Shown: positions 26,988 through 35,500, counted from the stretch's first letter. The stretch: DNA of 64,000 nucleotides from Saliniramus fredricksonii (GCF_900094735.1 NZ_FMBM01000002.1:372001-436000); one strand, 5' to 3'. The notes: generated from the letters alone by a model not told the origin. A program made the numbers and translations.

Positions 26988-27050
26988 CCGATCGCCCCGG
27001 AGAGGATTGACCCGTAAGGGGTTAGGGGGATTCGGCCGTGGGGGGAAGGG
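26807..27050. repeat. direct repeat B: second copy of the potG 5' and upstream DNA
   Basis: This copy pairs with direct repeat A (25720-25950). It covers the decayed potG start and the G-rich tract after it (GGGGTTAGGGGGATTCGG). It ends where the AT-rich OLD-family gene region begins, so it marks one border of an inserted segment. Confidence 0.8.
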
Positions 27051-27262
27051 GAGAGTGCTTGGCGCATTTTCGGCGTCATTCGTTTGATCGCTCCAACCGG
27101 TATCAATATATGGCGCGCCTACTTGCCGATTCGAAAAAAGACTTTTGTCCACAACTTTACAAGTAACATTATTTACAACTCCAGCCTGCTGTTGTTAACT
27201 TGTCAAAATGTGCTGAGGGAAGAATATGGTGCCTAATACAGGCCTATCTAGGTGAGGTTCAA
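27051..27262 (+). other. AT-rich upstream region of the OLD-family gene
   Basis: These 212 bases turn abruptly AT-rich after about 27110 and carry no supported gene. They contain several TTGT/TACAAC-like blocks and must hold the promoter of the downstream nuclease gene, but no clear -35/-10 pair can be chosen. A Shine-Dalgarno sequence AGGTGAGG lies at 27250-27257. Confidence 0.4.
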
Positions 27263-28732
27263 ATGAAGCTTTCCCCAAATGAGGTAGCTAGCGAACTTGA
27301 GCGGGTTCATGCAAATCAATATCGACAGTTTATTAAAAAAGTTCGCTTGAAAAATGTTCGTGGTTTTGCCGATGAGAGCATCGAATTCAAAAATCCTGTT
27401 ACTGCTTTAGTTGGAACAAATGGTGGTGGGAAATCAACTATTTTAGGTGCCGCGGCATTGTCGTACAAAAATATTCGACCTGGACAGTTTTTTCCTAAAG
27501 CATTTATCGGCGATGAAAGTATGTCTGACTGGAGTGTGGAAATCGAACTTGTTGACAAAAATATTGCGAAAGATAGAATTATAACTAGAACGGCACGTTT
27601 TTCGCAATCAAAATGGCGGCGTGACGGATTTCAAGATCGCCCAGTTGAATATATAGAAATCCAACGAACCGTTCCTGCTGGGGAGTTGACTAGATTTAGA
27701 AAATTTCTTTCTGGTGATCCAGAGAAATTTGAGATTCGTAATTTAGGAATTGATACAATAAAATATGCAAGTGCGGTTCTTGATAAAAGTATAGAACATT
27801 ATCGTGTCGTTGTTTCAAGAGAGAATAAATTGATAAAGATGTATGTCGGAGCTACGTCGGGTGAGATTGGGTATTCACAATTTCATTTTGGCGCGGGCGA
27901 GGCGTCAGTGATTGAAACAATTGATAGGATTGAAAGCGCACCAGATAACTCATTGATATTAATTGAAGAGGTTGAAAATGGCCTTCATCCTGTAGCTGTT
28001 CGCCTTTTTGTTCAATATTTACAAAATGCCGCAAAAAGGAAAAAACTACAAATCATTTTTACAACCCATTCTCAAGAGGCTGTAGACCAACTACCTTCAG
28101 AAGCTGTTTGGGCGTCGATTAATAAACGTGCATGGAATGGAAAACTGAGCATAGAGAGCTTACGGGCGATTACTGGAAACATTCCGAATACGCGCACGAT
28201 TTATGTAGAGGATGATTTTGTAAAAGAATGGGTTGAGAATGCCATTGGGCGCTATGGCAACGGATTGGCTGAATCCACAAAGGTTTTTTCTGCTGGCGGA
28301 TACCCTAATGTTGTAAAAGTTAGTCAGTTCCATAATGAAAATCCAACAATACGAGTGCCTTCTATCGCGTTAGTTGACGGAGATGTCAGTAAGGATGAAG
28401 ATATCTCTCTGCCTGACAGTGCAAGATTTATCGGATATGATGTTCCCGAGCGAACTGTTTTTGATTATATATACAGCAATATGGATGATCTAATATCATT
28501 AATCCGACAAAGATGTTTTTTGTCGAGATTTGATGAATATAGGATAAAAAGAGAAATCGAAAGTGTTAGAAATTCTGCTTGCGACCCGCACATAATTTTT
28601 TCGTCTCTGAGTGAGAAACTTGATTTCGTGTCGTCTATTTATATTCGGGCCGGAATGATTGATCTATTTAATGAGAAAAATCACGAATTTTGGAGGGAAA
28701 TAATAGAGTTTATTTCGGAGATCTCAGAGTGA
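27263..28732 (+). CDS. OLD-family AAA ATPase with TOPRIM-like nuclease domain, probable defense protein
   Basis: The 489-residue protein has an SMC/Rad50-like ATPase domain: Walker A GTNGGGKST at 51-59, signature FHFGAGEAS at 207-215, Walker B LILIEEVENG at 231-240 and TTHS at 267-270. A C-terminal part follows with acidic TOPRIM-like motifs YVEDD at 314-318 and VDGD at 371-374. This is the OLD endonuclease layout, seen in phage P2 Old and in GajA. No helicase or reverse transcriptase partner is adjacent, so it is probably a stand-alone (class 1-like) OLD. Codon use and composition are strongly AT-rich, indicating transfer. ATG at 27263 follows AGGTGAGG; an upstream in-frame start lacks support. 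Confidence 0.82.
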   Translation: MKLSPNEVASELERVHANQYRQFIKKVRLKNVRGFADESIEFKNPVTALVGTNGGGKSTILGAAALSYKNIRPGQFFPKAFIGDESMSDWSVEIELVDKNIAKDRIITRTARFSQSKWRRDGFQDRPVEYIEIQRTVPAGELTRFRKFLSGDPEKFEIRNLGIDTIKYASAVLDKSIEHYRVVVSRENKLIKMYVGATSGEIGYSQFHFGAGEASVIETIDRIESAPDNSLILIEEVENGLHPVAVRLFVQYLQNAAKRKKLQIIFTTHSQEAVDQLPSEAVWASINKRAWNGKLSIESLRAITGNIPNTRTIYVEDDFVKEWVENAIGRYGNGLAESTKVFSAGGYPNVVKVSQFHNENPTIRVPSIALVDGDVSKDEDISLPDSARFIGYDVPERTVFDYIYSNMDDLISLIRQRCFLSRFDEYRIKREIESVRNSACDPHIIFSSLSEKLDFVSSIYIRAGMIDLFNEKNHEFWREIIEFISEISE

Positions 28733-28749
28733 CATTTTGTGAGAACGTC

Positions 28750-28914
28750 CTACACTTCGAGACTTCGGCTCTTCATTGTCAGGCGGTAGCCGCAGCCTGA
28801 CGCTTCGATGACGCAGAGGGTGTCGCCTTTGCTGGCTCCGAAGCGGGCCATGACGTCATCGGGGAGAATCATGCCGGTGGCTTCGCCCATGCTGATGATG
28901 TAGAGCCTGTGCAT
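28750..28914 (-). CDS. AbrB/SpoVT-domain protein, antitoxin-like
   Basis: The 54-residue protein fits the swapped-hairpin AbrB DNA-binding domain (EATGMILPDDVMARFGASKGD). ATG at 28914 follows GAGGTG and gives the domain start; an ATG 14 codons upstream has no such site. Members are MazE-like antitoxins or transition-state regulators. No toxin gene follows, so it is either an orphan or regulates elsewhere. It is convergent with the OLD-family gene, 17 bases from its stop. Confidence 0.7.
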   Translation of the reverse strand: MHRLYIISMGEATGMILPDDVMARFGASKGDTLCVIEASGCGYRLTMKSRSLEV

Positions 28915-28944
28915 CGCGTTCACCTCACCCCCCAACATCCTCCC

Positions 28945-28972
28945 TTGACCCCTCACGCATTCCCGCTAGAAT
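28945..28972 (+). promoter_or_regulatory. sigma-70-type promoter upstream of two small ORFs
   Basis: TTGACC at 28945-28950 and TAGAAT at 28967-28972 are separated by 16 bases. The predicted start near 28980 would give a short leader containing a GAGCCG/CGGCTC hairpin (about 28981-29017), then AAGGA before the ATG at 29043. Confidence 0.5.
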
Positions 28973-29042
28973 CACAATCGAGCCGAGCAGGAGGATGCCC
29001 CCTCCCACCCGGCTCTGACCATCAGAAAAAGGACCTTTTCCA

Positions 29043-29156
29043 ATGGCTGCAATCAGCGATACCAAAACCGCCCGCGTGGCGGAAGTGATCTCGGTATGTC
29101 CGGGTGTGATTCATGCAAGCGTCACGGTCCCGGCAGGCGAAAGGGGGCTGGCATGA
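29043..29156 (+). CDS. small 37-residue ORF coupled to the next gene, unknown function
   Basis: This 37-codon frame (MAAISDTKTARVAEV onward) begins 8 bases after AAGGA and lies below a good promoter. Its stop overlaps the next ATG in ATGA (29153-29156), the pattern of translational coupling. The product is not recognised. It could be a real small protein or a leader peptide that sets expression of the downstream gene. Confidence 0.4.
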   Translation: MAAISDTKTARVAEVISVCPGVIHASVTVPAGERGLA

Positions 29157-29584
29157 ACCCCTTTTCCGGCAACAACCCTTCTTCGAACCCTGAAGAAAAC
29201 CACGGCCTGACCCCGGCAGACGCCGCCTGGCTCGCGCGCGTCTTCACCAAAGACGGCGTTCGCCGCTCCCCCGCCGAGATCGCGCAGATGAAGGCGTTGC
29301 TCGAAGCGTATTGCGCCGCATCGCTCGCCACCTCGCTCGCCGCATCCGCGCCCGCATCCCGGCCCGCGCTCCCGGACGAATTGCAGATCGCGCTTCTCGA
29401 CGTCACCGACGACCTCGACCATCTGCGCGCGCTCATCACCGCCCTCGACATGGCCTTCGCCGATCTCCACGATCGCGAACTCAACCATGCCCTGAGCACC
29501 CTGGCCGACACCATCCTCACCCGCCTGCACGGGATCCGAGACGCCGTCGAGCGCATCCGCCAGCCAGCCCCCCTCGCCGCCTGA
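29153..29584 (+). CDS. hypothetical helical protein
   Basis: The 143-residue protein has an Asn/Ser-rich start (MNPFSGNNPSSNPEEN), then helices with heptad-like spacing (about 25-60 and 75-135), including DDLDHLRALITALDMAF. It has no signal peptide or membrane segment and no recognised family. The start is set by overlap with the stop of the 37-codon ORF; an upstream in-frame start at 29096 lies inside that ORF and is less likely. It lies in the accessory stretch after the toxin-antitoxin and OLD genes. Confidence 0.55.
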   Translation: MNPFSGNNPSSNPEENHGLTPADAAWLARVFTKDGVRRSPAEIAQMKALLEAYCAASLATSLAASAPASRPALPDELQIALLDVTDDLDHLRALITALDMAFADLHDRELNHALSTLADTILTRLHGIRDAVERIRQPAPLAA

Positions 29585-29596
29585 CGCCGCGCTCCC

Positions 29597-29945
29597 TCCC
29601 CTCTCCCTCGCGGAGAGGGGCCGGGGGTGAGGGGCGTGGGGGATTATTCTCCAGCGTCGATGGCGGCTGCGGCCTTCATCGCGGGCGCGCTCTATCCTGA
29701 TGCGCCCCTCACCCCCAACCCCTCTCCACCGGGGAGAGGGGAGTCCGGTTGCGGCCTGCATGGAGAGTATCTCCCCTCTCCCTCGCGGAGAGGGGCCGGG
29801 GGTGAGGGGCGTGGGGGATTATTCTCCAGCGTCGATGGCGGCTGCGGCCTTCATTGCGGGCGGGATTTCGTCTGATGCGCCCCTCACCCCCAACCCCTCT
29901 CCACCGGGGAGAGGGGAGTCCGGTTGCAGCCTGCATGGAGGGGCT
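29597..29945. repeat. two tandem 175-bp copies of a palindromic intergenic element
   Basis: Copy one is about 29597-29771 and copy two 29772-29945, differing at few positions. Each copy has arms CTCTCCCTCGCGGAGAGGGG and CCCTCTCCACCGGGGAGAGG, plus facing GGGGGTGAGGGG and CCCCTCACCCCC blocks, so each can fold into a long hairpin. A related inverted element lies at 44938-45059, so this is a dispersed REP-like family. It fills the gap between the hypothetical gene and sspB. Confidence 0.88.
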
Positions 29946-29958
29946 CTCGGCGCGGGGT

Positions 29959-30729
29959 TCAGTTCTTCTTGCGGAACGCGTCGAGGCTGACGACCTCGGC
30001 GCCGGGGGTCTTGTCCTCGGGGGCTTCCTCCGCCGACTCATCCGGATCGGCCTTCCCGGCATCGGCCTTCCCGGCATCGGCCTTCTCGGCATCCGCCTTG
30101 TCGGCGGATTTGCCGGCGGTCTTTTTGGCGGGCCTGGATTTCGAGGTGGATTTCGTCGCCTTTTTCGGCGCGTCCGGCGTCTCGCCCGCGCTCCCGGATT
30201 CCGCCGTCTCGCCGGATTCGCCGGCCGCTGCCGGTTCGGCGGTGTCGGGCTCGGAGCCGGCACCGCGCAGGGTGCGGGCGGGGGGCGGGCCGGATGCGGG
30301 GCCGGATGCGGGGCGAAGCGTGGCGACGCCGTTGTCGGACTTGTCGCCCGCATCGCCGGACAGGGCAGGGGGATCCTGCAACTCGAATTTGAGGCCGAAC
30401 TGCACGGAGGGGTCGAAGAAGCCGGTCAGCGCGTCGAACGGGATCAAAAGCCGCTCGGGCACGCCGGAGAAGGAAAGCCCGACCTCCAGCGCATGCTCGG
30501 TTACCGAAAGATCCCAGAACTGGTGCTGCAGCACGATCGTCATGTCCTGCGGGTATTTCTCGCGCATGCGCGTCGACAGGCGCACGCCGGGGAAATCGGT
30601 GCGGAAGGAGACGTAGAAATGATGCTCGCCGGGCAGCCCCTCGCGGGCGGCATCCCCCAGAACCTTGCGCACCACGCCCTTGAGGGCGTCCTGTACGAGG
30701 AGATCGTAGCGGATCAGGTCTTGCGTCAT
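29959..30729 (-). CDS. sspB: ClpXP specificity adaptor SspB (alpha-type)
   Basis: The 256-residue protein's first ~155 residues form the SspB fold (MTQDLIRYDLLVQDALKGVV, then HHFYVSFRTDFPGVRL). SspB binds ssrA-tagged proteins and delivers them to ClpXP. The C-terminus is a long disordered Lys/Ala/Glu/Asp-rich tail ending VVSLDAFRKKN, which serves as the ClpX-binding tether in this family. The tail contains a KADAG-type repeat coded by 15-bp DNA repeats at about 30046-30105. It lies directly downstream of the tmRNA gene on the same strand, linking the tag maker with the tag reader. Confidence 0.9.
   Translation of the reverse strand: MTQDLIRYDLLVQDALKGVVRKVLGDAAREGLPGEHHFYVSFRTDFPGVRLSTRMREKYPQDMTIVLQHQFWDLSVTEHALEVGLSFSGVPERLLIPFDALTGFFDPSVQFGLKFELQDPPALSGDAGDKSDNGVATLRPASGPASGPPPARTLRGAGSEPDTAEPAAAGESGETAESGSAGETPDAPKKATKSTSKSRPAKKTAGKSADKADAEKADAGKADAGKADPDESAEEAPEDKTPGAEVVSLDAFRKKN
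30046..30105. repeat. 15-bp microsatellite inside sspB
   Basis: Four consecutive 15-base units based on ATCGGCCTTCCCGGC encode a Lys-Ala-Asp-Ala-Gly type repeat in the disordered tail of SspB. The first copies are exact and the last two diverge. The in-frame unit length would let the tail change length without breaking the protein. Confidence 0.85.
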
Positions 30730-30789
30730 GGTTGTGTCCGGCGCTCGGCTGTTCTTAACTGGGCTGGTATCGTGATCGCGCCCATTGAT

Positions 30790-31145
30790 GCAATATGTGG
30801 CACGAAAGCGCCATAGGAAAGTGGGAATGAAGTGGAGGCTTCTGTTGCCAGGCGCCTCCGGGCCCCGCCTGACGACGCTAACCGCCAGGACTTGGATCGG
30901 AATCCTTAAGCCGCATTACGCGGCCGCACGGACTTCCATAGCAGAGTTGTCATTCGCAACTACTGTTTTGGCCCGATAACGGCGGAACCATGCCGAGCGA
31001 AAAATTGCCTTTTACGCCCCCGTCGATCCTGTTTCGCCCCCACCGAAACCCAGCTTCGCGCGCGCTGGGCTTCGGTGGAGGCGCCGGGTACCGCCCCCGG
31101 GTCCGAAGGGTTTATTCTGACAATCATTTATCGCCATAGTCGCCT
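30790..31145 (-). ncRNA. ssrA: circularly permuted two-piece tmRNA
   Basis: On the minus strand the order is acceptor piece (about 31145 to 31074), spacer hairpin (31073-31042), then coding piece (from 31041). The coding piece starts GGGGGCGAAACAGGATCGAC. Its first seven bases pair with CGCCTCC at 31083-31077, forming the acceptor stem across the permuted ends. The tag frame reads ANDNSAMEVRAAA then TAA (30957 down to 30916). The outer limits are estimated from typical size. The RNA rescues stalled ribosomes and tags the products for ClpXP. sspB follows on the same strand. Confidence 0.92.
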
Positions 31146-31280
31146 TGCGACGACAATCCGAATATAGGCGCTCTCCCCGTCCCGCGAAAGGGGGCAGGGC
31201 GGGTTTTCGTGGATCATCGCCGCAGCCGGTGCGCGAGCGCTTGCGGGGCGCGGGATTCGCGGCTAAGGCGTTGTTTCACG

Positions 31281-32228
31281 ATGACAGACGCACAGCCCCG
31301 TTTCCCGCACCGCCACCTCCTCGGTATCGAGGGCCTCTCGCCGCTGGATATCAAGGCGCTGCTCGATCTCGCCGATGCGGCGGTCGATGTCTCGCGGCAG
31401 GTCGAGAAGAAGAAGGCGACCCTGCGCGGGCGCACGCAGATCAACCTGTTCTTCGAGCCCTCCACCCGCACCCAGGCCTCTTTCGAGCTCGCCGGCAAAA
31501 GGCTCGGCGCCGATGTGATGAACATGTCAGTCGCCTCCTCCTCGGTGAAGAAGGGCGAGACCCTGATCGACACCGCCGCCACGCTCAACGCCATGCGGCC
31601 CGATCTGATCGTCGTGCGCCATGATGCGGCGGGCGCCGTCAACCTGCTGGCGCGCAAGGTCGATTGCTCGGTGATCAATGCCGGCGACGGCTCCCACGAA
31701 CATCCCACCCAGGCGTTGCTCGACGCGCTCACCATCCGCCGCAACAAGGGCACCATTGCCGGGCTCACCGTGGCGATCTGCGGCGATATCCTGCATTCGC
31801 GGGTGGCGCGCTCCAACATGATCCTGCTTGCGGCCATGGGCGCGCGGGTGCGCCTCGTCGCACCCTCGACGTTGCTGCCGGCGGGGATCGCGCAACTCGG
31901 ATTCGAGACCTTCTCCGACATGGCGCGGGGGCTCGCCGGGGCCGATATCGTGATGATGCTGCGCCTCCAGCGCGAGCGCATGAACGGCTCCTTCGTGCCC
32001 TCGGTGAAGGAGTATTTCCGCTATTACGGGCTCGACCGCGAAAAGCTCGCCCTCGCCGCGCCGGACGCGCTGGTGATGCATCCCGGCCCGATGAATCGCG
32101 GCGTCGAGATCGCATCCGATGTCGCCGACGGGCCGCAATCGCTGATCCGAGAGCAGGTCGAGATGGGCGTGGCCGTGCGCATGGCGGTGCTCGAGGCGCT
32201 CGCCATGCATCTGCCCGGCAAGGCTTGA
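31281..32228 (+). CDS. pyrB: aspartate carbamoyltransferase catalytic subunit
   Basis: The 315-residue enzyme condenses aspartate and carbamoyl phosphate in pyrimidine synthesis. The carbamoyl-phosphate motif [15 protein letters not shown] is at about residues 52-66, with [12 protein letters not shown] and [11 protein letters not shown] in the expected order. ATG at 31281 gives a normal family length; upstream in-frame codons overlap the ssrA promoter side. It is followed 36 bases later by the dihydroorotase-like gene, with which it probably forms an ATCase complex. Confidence 0.92.
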   Translation: MTDAQPRFPHRHLLGIEGLSPLDIKALLDLADAAVDVSRQVEKKKATLRGRTQINLFFEPSTRTQASFELAGKRLGADVMNMSVASSSVKKGETLIDTAATLNAMRPDLIVVRHDAAGAVNLLARKVDCSVINAGDGSHEHPTQALLDALTIRRNKGTIAGLTVAICGDILHSRVARSNMILLAAMGARVRLVAPSTLLPAGIAQLGFETFSDMARGLAGADIVMMLRLQRERMNGSFVPSVKEYFRYYGLDREKLALAAPDALVMHPGPMNRGVEIASDVADGPQSLIREQVEMGVAVRMAVLEALAMHLPGKA

Positions 32229-32264
32229 TCCTCCCTCACGAATGAACAGCCCAGCGAGGCGACC

Positions 32265-33560
32265 ATGTCCAACGCCCCCGTCATCCTCACCAATGCCCGC
32301 CTGATCGACCCGGCCACGGGCCGCGACGGTTTCGGCGCGCTGCGGATCGAGAACGCGGTGATCGCCGATATCGCCTGGGGCAGCTTCCCGCAAGCTCCGG
32401 ACGGTGCCGAGGTGGTCGATTGCGGCGGGGCGGTTCTGGCGCCGGGGCTGATCGACATGCGCGCCTTCGTCGGCGAGCCGGGAGCCGAACACCGCGAGAC
32501 TTTCGCTTCGCTCAGCGCGGCGGCAGCGGCGGGTGGTGTCACCACCATCCTGACCATGCCCGATACCAGTCCGGTGGTCGATGATCCCGCCCTGGTCGAT
32601 TACGTCCTGCGCCGGGCGCGCGACACGGCGCAGGTGCGCATCCACCCCGCAGCCGCGCTGACCAAGGGGCTCGCGGGCCATGAGATGACGGAGTTCGGCC
32701 TCCTCGGCGAGGCCGGCGCCATCGCCTTCACGGATGGGGCAAAGAGCGTCTCCAACCCCCGTGTCCTGCGCCGGGCGCTGCTTTATGCCCGTGATGCGGG
32801 GGCGCTCCTGATCAACCATTGCGAGGATGCCGATCTCGTCGGTGACGGGGTGATGAACGAGGGCGAATTCGCCACGCGGCTCGGCCTGCTCGGCATTCCG
32901 TGCGAGGCGGAGACGATCCCGCTCGAGCGCGACATGCGGCTCGTGCGCCTGACCGGCGGGCGCTATCACGCGGCGCTGATCTCCTGCGCGGATTCGGTGG
33001 AGATCATGAGCCGGGCGAAACAGGCCGGCCTCGCCGTGACCTGCGGCGTCTCGATCAACCATCTCACGCTCAATGAAAACGATATCGGCGATTATCGCAC
33101 TTTCTGCAAACTCTCCCCGCCCCTGCGCCACGAGGACGAACGGCTGGCCGTGATCGCCGCGCTCGCTGCCGGCACGATCGACGTCATCGTCTCCGATCAC
33201 GACCCCCAGGATGTCGAGACCAAGCGGCTGCCCTTCGCCGAGGCGGCGAACGGGGCGGTCGGCGTCGAGACGATGCTCTCGGCGGCTTTGCGCCTGCATC
33301 ATGCCGATGCAGTGCCGCTCGTGCGCCTGCTCCATGCCATGTCGACGCGCCCGGCGGAGATCCTCGGCATTGCGGGTGGGCGGCTGGAGACCGGCGCGCC
33401 GGCGGATCTGGTGTTGTTCGATCCCGACATGCCCTATGTGCTCGACAAGGATGATCTGCGCTCGCGCTCCAAGAATACGCCTTTCGACGAGGCCCGGCTC
33501 GAGGGGCGGGTGCTGCGCACCCATGTCGGCGGGGCTTGCGTGCATCGGCTCGAAGACTGA
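32265..33560 (+). CDS. pyrC: dihydroorotase-like protein PyrC' (metal-binding HxH lost)
   Basis: The 431-residue protein has the amidohydrolase fold of long-type dihydroorotases. The first metal motif, normally DxHxHLREPG, is DMRAFVGEPG here, so both histidines are missing, although NHCEDAD, INHLTLNE and VSDHDPQD remain. In Pseudomonas the paired pyrBC' product is catalytically dead and serves as the structural partner of PyrB. The same role is likely here, with active dihydroorotase encoded elsewhere. It lies directly after pyrB in one operon and before plsY. Confidence 0.85.
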   Translation: MSNAPVILTNARLIDPATGRDGFGALRIENAVIADIAWGSFPQAPDGAEVVDCGGAVLAPGLIDMRAFVGEPGAEHRETFASLSAAAAAGGVTTILTMPDTSPVVDDPALVDYVLRRARDTAQVRIHPAAALTKGLAGHEMTEFGLLGEAGAIAFTDGAKSVSNPRVLRRALLYARDAGALLINHCEDADLVGDGVMNEGEFATRLGLLGIPCEAETIPLERDMRLVRLTGGRYHAALISCADSVEIMSRAKQAGLAVTCGVSINHLTLNENDIGDYRTFCKLSPPLRHEDERLAVIAALAAGTIDVIVSDHDPQDVETKRLPFAEAANGAVGVETMLSAALRLHHADAVPLVRLLHAMSTRPAEILGIAGGRLETGAPADLVLFDPDMPYVLDKDDLRSRSKNTPFDEARLEGRVLRTHVGGACVHRLED

Positions 33561-33603
33561 TCATGCCAGATGAGACGGCGCACCCGTTTCCGGGGGAGGA
33601 GAC

Positions 33604-34239
33604 ATGCCTGAAACCATGAGCTGGGCGCTGGCCTGGCCCTTTTTCCTGGCGGCGGGCCTGTTCGGCTATCTGCTCGGATCGATCCCCTTCGGTCTCGTCC
33701 TGACCCGCCTCGCGGGTCTCGGTGATGTCCGCAAGATCGGCTCGGGCAATATCGGCACCACCAATGTGCTGCGCACGGGCCGCAAGGATCTCGCCGCCGC
33801 GACGCTCCTTCTGGATGCGTTCAAGGGCACGGTTGCCGTATGGATCGCCTGGCAATGGGGGCCGAATACGGCAATCCTGGCCGGTTTCGGGGCGTTTCTC
33901 GGGCATTGTTATCCGGTCTGGCTCGGCTTTCGTGGCGGCAAGGGTGTCGCGACCTATATCGGCGTGCTGATCGGGCTCAACCTCTGGACGGCGCTGATCT
34001 TCTGCGGGCTCTGGCTCATCGTCGCCGCGACCACGCGCTACTCCTCCCTCTCCGCGCTGATCGCCTCGCTCTCGGCTCCCGCCGCCCTGTGGTGGCTGGG
34101 AGAAGGACAGATGGCGGAACTTGCCATCTTGCTTACAATCCTGCTTTGGTGGAAACATCGGGAAAACATTTCCAGATTGGTATCAGGAACCGAAAGCAGG
34201 ATCGGCAAGAAGCGGGATGAGCACGGCAAATCTGAGTGA
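33604..34239 (+). CDS. plsY: acyl-phosphate:glycerol-3-phosphate acyltransferase
   Basis: The 211-residue inner-membrane enzyme makes lysophosphatidic acid, the first step of phospholipid synthesis. It has about five helices and the family motifs [28 protein letters not shown] and [18 protein letters not shown]. An AGGAGG-like site precedes the ATG. The 3' end overlaps dprA by 23 bases, so the two are probably co-transcribed. Confidence 0.93.
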   Translation: MPETMSWALAWPFFLAAGLFGYLLGSIPFGLVLTRLAGLGDVRKIGSGNIGTTNVLRTGRKDLAAATLLLDAFKGTVAVWIAWQWGPNTAILAGFGAFLGHCYPVWLGFRGGKGVATYIGVLIGLNLWTALIFCGLWLIVAATTRYSSLSALIASLSAPAALWWLGEGQMAELAILLTILLWWKHRENISRLVSGTESRIGKKRDEHGKSE

Positions 34240-35467
34240 CGAACAGAGGGTCGACTGGCTGCGTCTGATTCGCAGCGAGAATGTGGGGCCGCGCACCTTC
34301 CGTGCGCTGATCAACCGCTATGGCGGCGCGGCGAATGCGCTCGAGGCCTTGCCCGATCTGGCGCGCAAGGGCGGGCGTAACGCCATCCGCATCGCCTCGC
34401 ATTCCCAGGTTCTGCGCGAGATGGAAGCCGCCGAACGGCTGGGTGGGCGTTTCATCGCCATGGGCGAGCCGGATTATCCCAAACCGCTGCATGCGGCGGA
34501 TACCGCGCCGCCGGTCATCTGCGTGCGCGGGGATGCCGCCATCCTGCATCGCCCCGCTGTGGGCATTGTCGGCTCACGCAACGCCTCCGCTGCCGGGCTC
34601 ACCTTCACGGGAAGGCTCGCGGGCGAATTGGGGGAGGCGGGCTTCAGTGTCGTCTCGGGGCTCGCACGCGGCATCGATACCGCTGCGCACAAGGCGGTGC
34701 CGGCGCATACGATCGCGATCCTCGCCGGCGGGCATGATCGCATCTATCCCGCCCAGAACAAGGCGCTCCTGGAGCGCATCATCGCAGAAGGCGGGGCGGC
34801 GATCTCGGAGATGCCGCTCGGCTGGGAGCCGCGTGCCCGCGATTTCCCGCGCCGCAACCGCATCGTCTCGGCCCTGTCGCTTGGGGTGGTGGTGATCGAG
34901 GCGGCGCGGCGCTCGGGCTCACTGATCACCGCGCGTTTCGCCATGGAGCAGGGCCGCGAGGTCTTCGCGGTTCCGGGCTCACCGCTCGATCCCCGCGCGG
35001 AGGGCACCAATGATCTGATCCGGCAGGGTGCCAATCTCTGCGCGAGCGCCGAGCACGTCGTCGAAACCCTGATGCCGCTGATCGATACCGATTGGGAAAG
35101 CCGAATAGAGGCGCGCGAGGAATTCGCCGGTGAGGATGTCGAGGACCTGTGGGACGAGCTCGACTTCCTCGATTTCGCCGAGCCGCTGATCACCCCGGTA
35201 CGCGCGCCGGTTCCAGCACAGGAACCCGATCGCGCGCCGGCCTTCGCCGATGCGCCGGATGACGAGGAAGCGCTTGCGCGCGCGCCGGAGGCCGATCCGC
35301 AGCAGGTGATGCTCAATCTGCTCGGTCCGAGCCCGGTTTCCGTCGATGATCTGTCGCGGCAATCGGGGCTGCCCGTGCGGATCGTGCACAGCGTGCTGAT
35401 GGAGCTCGAAATCGGCGGCCGGCTGGAGCGCCATGGCGGCAATGCGGTTTCCCTGCTGGCCGGGTGA
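34217..35467 (+). CDS. dprA: DNA-processing protein A (recombination mediator)
   Basis: The 416-residue protein has an N-terminal helical (SAM/HhH-like) region. A Rossmann domain contains [21 protein letters not shown] and [13 protein letters not shown]-terminal winged helix (about 360-416, [17 protein letters not shown]) is joined by an acidic linker. DprA binds single-stranded DNA and loads RecA during uptake and recombination. The ATG at 34217 lies inside the plsY end and gives a normal N-terminus; an upstream in-frame ATG at 34121 would read plsY codons in another frame. Confidence 0.92.
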   Translation: MSTANLSDEQRVDWLRLIRSENVGPRTFRALINRYGGAANALEALPDLARKGGRNAIRIASHSQVLREMEAAERLGGRFIAMGEPDYPKPLHAADTAPPVICVRGDAAILHRPAVGIVGSRNASAAGLTFTGRLAGELGEAGFSVVSGLARGIDTAAHKAVPAHTIAILAGGHDRIYPAQNKALLERIIAEGGAAISEMPLGWEPRARDFPRRNRIVSALSLGVVVIEAARRSGSLITARFAMEQGREVFAVPGSPLDPRAEGTNDLIRQGANLCASAEHVVETLMPLIDTDWESRIEAREEFAGEDVEDLWDELDFLDFAEPLITPVRAPVPAQEPDRAPAFADAPDDEEALARAPEADPQQVMLNLLGPSPVSVDDLSRQSGLPVRIVHSVLMELEIGGRLERHGGNAVSLLAG

Positions 35468-35500
35468 GCGGTCGGGCGGGTTTCGGGAAGCCGGATCCGA

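Noticed and set aside
31527-33545. 672-codon antisense frame over pyrBC'
   Set aside because: His/Arg-rich shadow of conserved pyrimidine genes with no motif.
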